Part shown: positions 1-5,414 of the stretch, piece after piece
How positions within the stretch are numbered: position 1 is the first letter of the stretch
How the letters are laid out: every line of letters begins with the position of its first letter
Origin: Bacteroidales bacterium
GTDB taxonomy: Bacteria; Bacteroidota; Bacteroidia; Bacteroidales; JAADJA01
Direction of reading: 5' to 3'
DNA length: 5,785 bases
NCBI GenBank assembly: GCA_021107975.1
Contig: JAIORT010000586.1
Span: 1-5,785 of the forward strand
Program-made: the position numbers and the translations under genes
The notes under the pieces: generated by a model
Database searches by the model: none
What the model was told of the DNA's origin: nothing
Seen by the model: the letters and a program-made list of their open reading frames with translations, nothing else

Positions 1-69
1 AATATTCCGCAATGATTTTACGTATATTCCCGCATAAAAATTGGGTATTTTCCCTGATTTTTTTTCCAT
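1..69 (-). CDS. Possible 5' end of a leftward gene, unidentified
   Basis: An ATG on the minus strand at 69 opens a frame of 23 codons that reaches the window edge without a stop. It begins MEKKSGKIPNFYAGIYVKSL and is then cut off. An in-frame TAA lies only four codons upstream, at 81-79, so the start cannot move far. The composition is mixed and charged, as expected of a real protein, whereas the plus-strand frame open over the same bases (3-95) is rich in Phe and Ile like an antisense shadow. I do not recognise the family. No clear -7 element was found for it on the minus strand. The call rests only on an open frame of 69 bases, so it could be chance. Confidence 0.3.
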   Translation of the reverse strand, partial: MEKKSGKIPNFYAGIYVKSLRNI

Positions 70-79
70 TTCATGTGTT

Positions 80-87
80 TAAATTTG
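80..87 (+). promoter_or_regulatory. -7 promoter element TAAATTTG
   Basis: This is an exact match to the Bacteroidetes -7 consensus TAnnTTTG. Transcription would begin near 92-95, just ahead of the structured segment ending in the terminator at 214-247. No convincing -33 TTTG lies 17-23 bases upstream; the nearest TTG, at 41-43, is too far away. The element is therefore only moderately supported. Confidence 0.4.
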
Positions 88-93
88 TATCGT

Positions 94-247
94 GAATTAA
101 ATTTTAGGATTATGTACCGGGTTCCTAAGTTTCTCGGTAAATCTTTTGCGGAATCCGGTTATGCTTGCTTATCAAATGTTGCGTCAGATATTAGTTCGGC
201 AGGCATAGAAAATTCAGGTCTGCTGCCCGGCAGACCTGATTTCTTTT
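94..247 (+). ncRNA. Candidate structured small RNA ending in an intrinsic terminator
   Basis: Three consecutive strong hairpins can be read directly. Stem A pairs 116-125 with 150-159: 10 bp including one G-U, with a 24-nt loop. Stem B pairs 160-168 with 199-207: 9 bp including one G-U, with a 30-nt loop. Stem B starts at the base right after stem A ends, so the two could stack coaxially. Stem C (214-223 with 230-239) is the terminator. A weak closing helix may pair 100-105 with 209-214, although base 214 would then compete with stem C. A -7 element at 80-87 would give a transcript of about 150 nt. The downstream gene has its own promoter after the terminator, so this is more likely a free-standing RNA than its leader. 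It could instead be the 3' end of a longer transcript, or a riboswitch or attenuator for that gene. It does not carry sequence I recognise from tmRNA, RNase P or SRP RNA. The exact 5' end is inferred. Confidence 0.5.
214..247 (+). terminator. Rho-independent terminator, 10-bp perfect stem
   Basis: TCAGGTCTGC (214-223) is perfectly complementary to GCAGACCTGA (230-239) across a 6-base loop, TGCCCG. TTTCTTTT follows immediately at 240-247. It would end plus-strand transcription before the promoter at 245-277. On the minus strand the stem is followed by ATTTTCT, so weak bidirectional function is possible. Confidence 0.82.
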
Positions 248-277
248 GGTATAAGTTATTATTATTTCGTATTTTTG
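245..277 (+). promoter_or_regulatory. Promoter for the SGNH-like gene (TTTG-N21-TATTTTTG)
   Basis: TTTG at 245-248 and TATTTTTG at 270-277 match the Bacteroidetes -33 and -7 elements with a 21-base spacer, within the usual range. The transcript would start near 283, giving a leader of about 20 bases before the ATG at 304. The -33 box reuses the last bases of the T tract of the preceding terminator. Confidence 0.65.
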
Positions 278-303
278 CACACTGGTAGTTTAGATAATAT
301 ATA

Positions 304-1233
304 ATGAAAAATTATCTGCGTAAAGGTTTTTATTTCAGTATTCCTGTTTTGGTGTGGTTTCTTTTTATTTTTATAATCGATCCTTATGAGTTTATTGATA
401 TTTCTCATGTAATAAATGATGGCGTAAAAATAGAAGTGCTTAACCGGCATGATGAATCTTCGCCACGGGGAAACATGTTGTGGAAAATAATACATTTTGG
501 AAGAAAGCCGGTAAAAAATATTTTAATCGGCGACTCACAAGGTAAACATATGAAGGAATCTTTAATTAAAGAAATAAGTGGGAAAGATTTTTATAATTTT
601 TGTGTACCAGGAGCCAGCTATGAAACAATAATTAAAATATTTTGGTTTGCTGCTGAAAAGACAAAACTTGAAAGTGTTTATTTCCAGGTAGGATTTATGA
701 ATTATAATGCCGTTCGTTCGTATTGCCTTTATCATTTTGCCCAGGATTATATTGATAAACCTTATTTGTATTTTACTACAAAAGAGATTTTTTTTGACTC
801 GTTCTTTAACTTGTTATATCAAACGACTAAAAACCCAAAAATAGTTGAAAACTCGTATGTGCATGAGGAAATTGAAGTTCTGGATAAAATTGCTTCTAAA
901 CGTTTGGAACTTTTCTTTAGTGATTATATCTACCCTCAAGATTTTTATGATGAATTAAAACGAATTGCAGATTATTGTAAAGAAAATGATATTGAACTTA
1001 AATTTATAATCCTTCCGATTTACGAAGGCACCCATGAGTATTTAGATAGACACGATCTTACAGATATGGAAAAAAAGTTTAAAGATGATATAAAATCTCT
1101 CGGTTATACTTACGATTTTGATGTTCCGGGCGAAACGACCAGGAATAGGAAGAATTTTATAGATTATTTCCATCCGAGGGATAATATTATCGATGAATTA
1201 ACAAAAGAAATCTGGAGACAAAATAACAATTAG
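304..1233 (+). CDS. Membrane-anchored SGNH/GDSL-like protein, possible polysaccharide acyl-modification enzyme
   Basis: The protein has 309 residues. A short basic N terminus (KNYLRK) precedes one hydrophobic segment (about 9-26), consistent with a signal anchor that leaves the rest outside the cytoplasmic membrane. SGNH-hydrolase hallmarks are visible: block I 'LIGDSQG' around 74-80 with candidate nucleophile Ser78, a Gly in 'VPGAS' (101-105), 'GFMNYN' (130-135) supplying a candidate Asn133, and block V 'DYFHP' (287-291) with candidate Asp287 and His290. This resembles the extracytoplasmic SGNH proteins (AlgJ/AlgX- and DltD-like) that act with MBOAT acyltransferases on exopolysaccharides or cell-wall polymers. 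No MBOAT gene lies in this window, so substrate and reaction are inferred only. The start at 304 is supported by the promoter ending at 277 and by the signal anchor beginning at residue 9. The gene appears to be transcribed alone and ends against a convergent gene. The fold is fairly sure; the function is not. Confidence 0.8.
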   Translation: MKNYLRKGFYFSIPVLVWFLFIFIIDPYEFIDISHVINDGVKIEVLNRHDESSPRGNMLWKIIHFGRKPVKNILIGDSQGKHMKESLIKEISGKDFYNFCVPGASYETIIKIFWFAAEKTKLESVYFQVGFMNYNAVRSYCLYHFAQDYIDKPYLYFTTKEIFFDSFFNLLYQTTKNPKIVENSYVHEEIEVLDKIASKRLELFFSDYIYPQDFYDELKRIADYCKENDIELKFIILPIYEGTHEYLDRHDLTDMEKKFKDDIKSLGYTYDFDVPGETTRNRKNFIDYFHPRDNIIDELTKEIWRQNNN

Positions 1234-1304
1234 GCACTTAGGGTGCAACTTTTACCAACATGTTGTTCAAATTGAATATTGTCTAAGCAATCATTAGAAT
1301 ATTG

Positions 1305-1331
1305 TTGCGGGTTGTGAAATGAAACCCGTAA
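1305..1331. other. Stem-loop in the convergent intergenic gap
   Basis: TTGCGGGTT (1305-1313) pairs with AACCCGTAA (1323-1331): 9 bp including one G-U on the plus-strand RNA, with a 9-base loop. No T tract follows, so it is not a classical terminator. It lies between the 3' ends of two convergent genes and may protect 3' ends or be part of a longer folded 3' UTR. Confidence 0.4.
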
Positions 1332-1352
1332 CCTGTAACAGTCAATTAATTC

Positions 1353-1369
1353 CCACCAAAGGTGGTTTT
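1353..1369 (+). terminator. Possible short terminator after the SGNH-like gene
   Basis: CCACC (1353-1357) and GGTGG (1361-1365) form a perfect 5-bp GC-rich stem around an AAA loop, followed by TTTT (1366-1369). It lies 120 bases past the stop codon of the SGNH-like gene. Stem and T tract are short, so the terminator call is tentative. A still weaker 4-bp hairpin, GCAC/GTGC, sits at 1234-1246 right after that stop codon. Confidence 0.4.
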
Positions 1370-1426
1370 AGTTCGACACTTGTTTTGAAATAAAATAGTA
1401 TCTTTCTTTGGGAATAAAATCGTAAA

Positions 1427-3859
1427 TCAGATTGCGGCTCTTAATGCGATAATAAAATTTCTTCCCGGCGCAACAATACCCGAAGAATAAGGGCGGTAGC
1501 GGTAATCGAGGATGTTTTCGATACCGATGTTAATTTGCAATTGCTTTATAATTTGATAGTATCCTTTAATATTCAGCGTAAACCAGATAGGGGAGTATGG
1601 ATTCCCGTTTTTATCTTTCGCGTACATATAAGGTTTATCCCTTTCGGAAGGAGCTAAGTTAGAATAGCTGATCTCTCCATTATAATTTGCATAAATCTCC
1701 ACTTTAATTTTGGTTGCGGTATATGAAAAAGTTGTATTCCCAAACAAAGGAGATACATGCCTCAACGGTTCTTTCTCATCATCTTCACCTTTTATGTAAG
1801 TCATGTTAGTTTTAAATCCGATTTTTTCGGTTAAATCAGCCATAAAAGTGAAACTGCCTCCATAAATCCAGCCTTTACCTGCATTAACTACTGCCTGTAC
1901 TTTGCTCATTACTCCATCGTACATAATTGAATCCTTGCCATTAAAAGTAAAATCCCGCCTGACCATAACATCTATCAGATATGTGTAAAATATTGTCAGC
2001 TCAAATTTTGCTTTTTTATTAAAGCTTTTAATAACACCAAAGTCAATATTATAAGCATATTCGGGTTTCAGGTTTTTATTTGGGACAACTACATTTTCGG
2101 GTTCCGAATCAAATACCTTGGCAATATCATCAATATTAGGCGCTCTGAATCCCGATGAAAGATTGGTATTTAATTGCCATTTATCCGATGGGCGGTACAC
2201 TAATCCGAGGCTTCCGTTTATTGCACCGGTATTAAGCTTGATCTTGTCGTAAGGAAATGGATAAAATGTTTTATCCTCAAAGAGTGATTTAAGCAAAACA
2301 TAGCTTGCCCGTATTCCTGCCTGGAGGGTGATTTTGTCGGTAAGATTGGATTTTATATTTCCATAAGCGGCAATTGTAGAATAATCACTTCCCCCGTCAG
2401 GGTAACGGGTTGATGTTTTACCGGTTTCCTTTGTTATTATATTTTTTGTTTCGGCAACCGATTTTACTCTGTTATAAAATCCCTCAATGCCGTAAAAGAT
2501 TGTAGTTCTATTTGAAAGCTTTTTATCAAGGTCAAAATTCAGTGTAAAAATATTCACCTTTTCAGTTCTTGATCTTAGAATATCTTTCCCGAATTTTCTG
2601 TCGTGGCGGCTTTCTTCCACATTCTGGTATGCCAGAATAATTCTCGCATCATCAAACAGCTTATTCGAATCGGAAATGCCAATGTTAAAGTTATGCATCA
2701 TCCAGTTTTGAGGCCCGTAATACCACTCAGCGTATTTAAGTGTGTCATTCTTGTCATCCTTGTATTGGATGAGGCGGTCATATCGCGGGATATTTGATGT
2801 TGTTGAAAAATGAAAAGCATAATTGAGACTAAGCGTCTTAGATGGTTTATAAATGAACTTTTGCATTAAATTCCATTGGTTATAGCCAGAAAACTTCTGT
2901 ACATCCGGATCGGAGTTCTTTATCATTTTGTCATTGCTGCCGATTCTTTCAACATAATCGAATCGCTGATAATCCGGGTGTTTTATTGATCCCATTTTTA
3001 AGTCATCAAAATCGCTAAAAGAAAATGATGTAAGTGAACCCCATTTTTTTTGCCCAAAGTTAAAGTCAACATGCGTTGTTTTTTCATTATCTGCTGTTGA
3101 ATAACGAGCCAGGGCTTTTACAGAATACATAGGTGTATCGCCATAACTAAGTTTTACCGACTGTGTATGAAAGTCCATTACTCCACCTAATGCATCGCTT
3201 CCGTAAATAATAGACCCCGGACCAAAGATTACCTCTGCATTTTCAATAATATTTGGATCTAATGAAATTATATTCTGCAAATTACCACTCCTGTAGATTG
3301 CATTGTTCATTCTAACGCCATCAACTACTAACAATACCGAATTAGCGGCAAATCCTCTTATCATTGGACTACCTCCGCCAAGCTGGCTTTTCTGGATATA
3401 AACCTCATTGGAAGTATTAAGCAAATCTGCCGTAGTTTGTGGATTGTAATATTCTATTTCCTTAACTTTAATAATTGATATTTTATTCGGAACTTCTTCG
3501 CGTTTTTGTTCCCATTTACTCACCGACACAACCACTTCGCTTAAATTTACAGTACTTTCAGTTAATCTTACTATAAATTTCAACTTTACAACTTCATTAA
3601 ATGGTAAGATCATATTCTGGTATGAAGGGTGCTGGAAAAAGAGTGTATCGTTTTGATCGAAGACGCTGATATCGGCTTGTCCGATTGTGTTTGTTAAGGC
3701 TGTTTTGGTATGATCAAGATTAAAAATTGCAACATTTTCAATAGATTGCAGATTTGAAATATCTACAACTTTAATGGTTTGCGCCTGTAAGCTTTTTAAA
3801 AGAAGAAATAAAACTAATATGATTGAGGTTCGGATCAAGCTTGTAATTTTAAGGCGCAA
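1427..3859 (-). CDS. TonB-dependent outer-membrane receptor, haemoglobin/haem receptor-like branch
   Basis: The product has 810 residues and imports a ligand across the outer membrane using TonB-ExbBD energy. In order it shows: a signal peptide with a hydrophobic core at about 13-21 and likely cleavage after 'SLQA' (23-26); a carboxypeptidase-regulatory-like beta domain (about 28-100); a TonB-box-like 'EVVVS' (108-112); a plug (about 120-235) with 'GGGSPMIRGFAAN', 'VVDGVRMNNA' and 'GPGSIIYGSDALGG'; and a beta-barrel to the end. The barrel carries a FRAP box (571-574) and an NPNL-like 'NKNLKPE' (594-600), plus a terminal 'YRPYSSGIVAPGRNF', typical of haem/haemoglobin-type receptors. No His lies between FRAP and NKNL, so haem is unproven; a siderophore or other ligand is possible. 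The last residue is Ile rather than the usual aromatic. No ATG start exists: the listed start is TTG at 3859, and a second TTG at 3838 (803 residues, signal peptide kept) may be the true one. The gene is monocistronic here, and I see no Fur box. Confidence 0.9.
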   Translation of the reverse strand: MRLKITSLIRTSIILVLFLLLKSLQAQTIKVVDISNLQSIENVAIFNLDHTKTALTNTIGQADISVFDQNDTLFFQHPSYQNMILPFNEVVKLKFIVRLTESTVNLSEVVVSVSKWEQKREEVPNKISIIKVKEIEYYNPQTTADLLNTSNEVYIQKSQLGGGSPMIRGFAANSVLLVVDGVRMNNAIYRSGNLQNIISLDPNIIENAEVIFGPGSIIYGSDALGGVMDFHTQSVKLSYGDTPMYSVKALARYSTADNEKTTHVDFNFGQKKWGSLTSFSFSDFDDLKMGSIKHPDYQRFDYVERIGSNDKMIKNSDPDVQKFSGYNQWNLMQKFIYKPSKTLSLNYAFHFSTTSNIPRYDRLIQYKDDKNDTLKYAEWYYGPQNWMMHNFNIGISDSNKLFDDARIILAYQNVEESRHDRKFGKDILRSRTEKVNIFTLNFDLDKKLSNRTTIFYGIEGFYNRVKSVAETKNIITKETGKTSTRYPDGGSDYSTIAAYGNIKSNLTDKITLQAGIRASYVLLKSLFEDKTFYPFPYDKIKLNTGAINGSLGLVYRPSDKWQLNTNLSSGFRAPNIDDIAKVFDSEPENVVVPNKNLKPEYAYNIDFGVIKSFNKKAKFELTIFYTYLIDVMVRRDFTFNGKDSIMYDGVMSKVQAVVNAGKGWIYGGSFTFMADLTEKIGFKTNMTYIKGEDDEKEPLRHVSPLFGNTTFSYTATKIKVEIYANYNGEISYSNLAPSERDKPYMYAKDKNGNPYSPIWFTLNIKGYYQIIKQLQINIGIENILDYRYRPYSSGIVAPGRNFIIALRAAI

Positions 3860-3864
3860 ATGTA
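3857..3864 (-). promoter_or_regulatory. -7 element TACATTTG for the TonB receptor gene
   Basis: Read on the minus strand, TACATTTG (3864 to 3857) fits TAnnTTTG exactly. Its last three bases are the upstream candidate TTG start codon. If used, transcription begins near 3850. That would exclude the TTG at 3859 and favour the TTG at 3838 with a leader of about 12 bases. No clear -33 TTTG is present. Confidence 0.4.
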
Positions 3865-3880
3865 TAAATATTTAAATGGA

Positions 3881-3908
3881 TTGTTTAAAAAATTTAATCT
3901 TAAATTTG
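3881..3908 (+). promoter_or_regulatory. Promoter candidate for mnmH (TTG-N17-TAAATTTG)
   Basis: TAAATTTG (3901-3908) is an exact -7 match, and TTG (3881-3883) lies 17 bases upstream, at the short end of the accepted spacing. The transcript would start near 3914 and carry a leader of about 110 bases before the ATG at 4027. The control region is divergent with that of the TonB receptor gene. Confidence 0.45.
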
Positions 3909-3954
3909 CTACAATAATTATGCTGGATTCTGGTCATTTATTATTCCTGACCCG

Positions 3955-3970
3955 TCCCGAAGTTTTGGGA
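3955..3970. other. Small GC-rich hairpin in the mnmH leader
   Basis: TCCCGA (3955-3960) faces TTTGGGA (3964-3970): six pairs including one G-U close a four-base loop. It is the only GC-rich patch in an otherwise AT-rich gap and has no T tract, so it is unlikely to be a terminator. It may be a leader structure or a fragment of a dispersed repeat; nothing in the window repeats it. Confidence 0.3.
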
Positions 3971-4026
3971 TTAGACTCTTTATATTTTATCTCGATTCTA
4001 AACTCTCAACCTTAAACTGTTAAAGT

Positions 4027-5055
4027 ATGACACAACAAATAAATCCAAATGAATTTCTGGAAAAGTTTGATGGAATACCTGTAATTGATGTAAGATCGCC
4101 GAAAGAGTTTTTGCAGGGACATATTCCAGATGCGATCAATCTTCCCTTATTTGATGATGAGGAACGAAAGAAAGTTGGCACTCTATATAAAAAATCGGGG
4201 AAAGAAGCTTCATTGCTGTTGAGTTTGGATATCGTCGGTCCAAAAATGTCATATTTTGTAAAAACCGCAAGGAAATTATCTCCTGATCGGGAAATTTTAA
4301 TTCATTGCTGGAGGGGTGGTATGCGGAGTGCGAGTATGGCATGGCTTTTTGAAACGGCAGATTTCAAAGTATCCGTTTTAAACGGAGGGTATAAGGCATA
4401 CCGAAAATATATCAGGCAAAAAATAGGGGAGGAAGCGAATCTCATTGTAGTAGGTGGTAAAACGGGATGCGGGAAATCGGAGATTTTATATTACCTAACT
4501 AAAGCAGGAGAGCAGGTTTTAGACCTTGAAAACATTGCACATCATAAAGGGTCGGCGTTTGGCGATCTGGGGCAGGAAAACCAACCCACCAATGAACAGT
4601 TTGAAAATAATTTGTTCCAAGCCTGGCAAAAACTGGATTTGAATCTTCCTGTTTGGATTGAAGATGAAAGCAGAGGAATAGGAACAGTTAGTATTCCCGA
4701 ACCGTTGTATAATAAAATACGCCAGAGCATTGTTATTTTCCTTGATGTTGAAAAAGAAATTCGGATCACCAGGCTTGTGAAAGAGTATGCCTTGTTTGAT
4801 CCGGCACTGTTGGAGGATGCTATTTTGCGGATCAACAAGAAACTTGGAGGATTAAATACAAAACTGGCAATTGAAGCATTGTTTAATAAAGATTTTAATA
4901 CGGCAGCTTCCATTTTATTAACGTATTATGATAAGGCATATTTAAAGGGCTTATCAATGAGAGAGCAGGAAAAGGTGTTTAATCTGGAATTAAAAGAGGA
5001 TAATCCTGCTTTAAATACACAATTGGTTGTTGAATATGCCCGTAAAATTTTATAA
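4027..5055 (+). CDS. mnmH: tRNA 2-selenouridine synthase (SelU/MnmH)
   Basis: MnmH converts 2-thiouridine at the wobble position (U34) of tRNAs for Lys, Glu and Gln to 2-selenouridine. It does so through a geranylated intermediate, using selenophosphate from SelD, in the cytoplasm. The 342 residues match the family's usual two-domain layout. An N-terminal rhodanese domain (about 7-130) has 'VIDVRSPKEF' (19-28), 'GHIPDAINLP' (31-40) and the active-site loop 'HCWRGGMRS' (93-101) with catalytic Cys94. It is followed by a P-loop domain with Walker A 'GGKTGCGKS' (143-151, Lys150), then 'LENIAHHKGSAFG' (167-179) and 'IEDESRGIG' (211-219), both characteristic of this family. The frame is intact and no key residue is missing. 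ATG at 4027 is chosen because the rhodanese domain starts almost at once. It probably belongs with the cysteine desulfurase starting at 5758, from which a toxin-antitoxin pair separates it. Its presence implies that the organism uses selenium and has selD elsewhere. Confidence 0.96.
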   Translation: MTQQINPNEFLEKFDGIPVIDVRSPKEFLQGHIPDAINLPLFDDEERKKVGTLYKKSGKEASLLLSLDIVGPKMSYFVKTARKLSPDREILIHCWRGGMRSASMAWLFETADFKVSVLNGGYKAYRKYIRQKIGEEANLIVVGGKTGCGKSEILYYLTKAGEQVLDLENIAHHKGSAFGDLGQENQPTNEQFENNLFQAWQKLDLNLPVWIEDESRGIGTVSIPEPLYNKIRQSIVIFLDVEKEIRITRLVKEYALFDPALLEDAILRINKKLGGLNTKLAIEALFNKDFNTAASILLTYYDKAYLKGLSMREQEKVFNLELKEDNPALNTQLVVEYARKIL

Positions 5056-5062
5056 TGCCAAT

Positions 5063-5100
5063 AGAAACAAGGTTGAAATGTTTTATTGTACTTTGTTTCT
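5063..5100. repeat. 10-bp inverted repeat between mnmH and the toxin-antitoxin pair
   Basis: AGAAACAAGG (5063-5072) and CTTTGTTTCT (5091-5100) are complementary over 10 positions with one G-U/mismatch, separated by 18 bases. It starts 8 bases after the mnmH stop and overlaps the -33 element of the antitoxin promoter. It could be a weak mnmH terminator (a T-rich stretch follows to 5117) or an operator for toxin-antitoxin autorepression. Confidence 0.45.
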
Positions 5101-5125
5101 TAATTCTATATTTTTATTAATTTTG
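5092..5125 (+). promoter_or_regulatory. Promoter of the toxin-antitoxin operon (TTTG-N22-TAATTTTG)
   Basis: TTTG at 5092-5095 and TAATTTTG at 5118-5125 match the Bacteroidetes -33 and -7 elements with a 22-base spacer. The -7 box ends four bases before the antitoxin ATG at 5130, so the predicted transcript would be leaderless or nearly so. The protein has no other Met that could serve as a later start. Confidence 0.5.
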
Positions 5126-5131
5126 TATTAT
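5119..5131 (+). repeat. 13-bp direct repeat, left copy (AATTTTGTATTAT)
   Basis: It is identical to 5701-5713. The two copies bracket the toxin-antitoxin genes, and this one covers most of the -7 element and the start codon of the antitoxin. With one mismatch the match extends three bases to the left (16 positions). It may be a duplicated promoter or a junction scar; the sequence is AT-rich, so chance is possible. Confidence 0.45.
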
Positions 5132-5414
5132 GGAAACTATCATAATTAAGACAGATAATGCTGAAAACGCAAATCTTTTAGTAAATTTTCTGAAGAACCT
5201 GCAGTATGTAAAATCTATCATTTTAAAGAAAAGGGAGGAAAGCAATAACAAACCCTTAACGGATGAAGAATGGATAAAACCTGGCAGGCTGGCTAACAAA
5301 GAAGAAATTAAAGCACTTATTTACAAATCTGAAAAAAGCCCCACATTGACAGTTGAGGAATCAAAAGATCACGCGTATAAACTCATTGATAAATGGCACA
5401 AAGAATCGAAGTGA
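5130..5414 (+). CDS. Type II antitoxin, Bacteroidetes 'KPGR' family, partner of the RelE/ParE toxin
   Basis: The gene encodes a 94-residue, highly charged protein expected to bind and neutralise the toxin encoded immediately downstream and probably to repress its own promoter. The N terminus 'METIIIKTDNAENANLLVNF' has the beta-strand-then-helix look of small Bacteroidetes antitoxins (DUF2683-like). The middle motif 'LTDEEWIKPGR' (43-53) followed by 'NKEEIKAL' (56-63) is one I recognise from proteins encoded next to RelE/ParE toxins in this phylum. The charged C-terminal helix (about 74-94) is the likely toxin-wrapping segment. The gene overlaps the toxin gene by 22 bases, which supports translational coupling. 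An inverted repeat at 5063-5100 is a candidate operator. The family assignment comes from memory of motifs and was not searched; the role is well supported by gene order. Confidence 0.8.
   Translation: METIIIKTDNAENANLLVNFLKNLQYVKSIILKKREESNNKPLTDEEWIKPGRLANKEEIKALIYKSEKSPTLTVEESKDHAYKLIDKWHKESK

Noticed and set aside
3..95. Plus-strand frame open from the left edge to TGA at 93-95, as the tail of an upstream gene
   Set aside because: It is rich in Phe and Ile in the manner of an antisense reading of a Lys-rich gene, and it overlaps the -7 element at 80-87. The minus-strand reading is more protein-like.
73..288. 71-codon plus-strand open frame (ATG at 73, also ATG at 112)
   Set aside because: It runs through the intrinsic terminator (214-247) and the promoter (245-277), and its translation shows no recognisable domain. 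The hairpins explain the sequence better.
262..495. 77-codon minus-strand open frame
   Set aside because: It lies antisense to the promoter and start of the SGNH-like gene and has no recognisable features.
1243..1379. Imperfect inverted repeat (1243-1256 against 1364-1379) suggesting a small MITE-like element
   Set aside because: The match needs a two-base gap plus mismatches, no target-site duplication is visible, and there is only one copy in the window.
2603..2797. 64-codon plus-strand open frame inside the TonB receptor gene
   Set aside because: It is a shadow of a clearly conserved receptor reading frame.
3866..3877. AT-only palindromes AAATATTT and ATTTAAAT upstream of the receptor gene as a Fur-like site
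   Set aside because: They do not resemble the GATAATGATAATCATTATC type consensus, and such palindromes are expected in AT-rich spacer.
4136..4913. Two minus-strand open frames (4136-4342 and 4542-4913) inside mnmH
   Set aside because: Both are antisense to a well-supported enzyme with intact motifs, and their translations look random.
5117..5299. 60-codon minus-strand open frame over the antitoxin gene
   Set aside because: It is antisense to the antitoxin, with hydrophobic shadow composition, and covers the antitoxin promoter.
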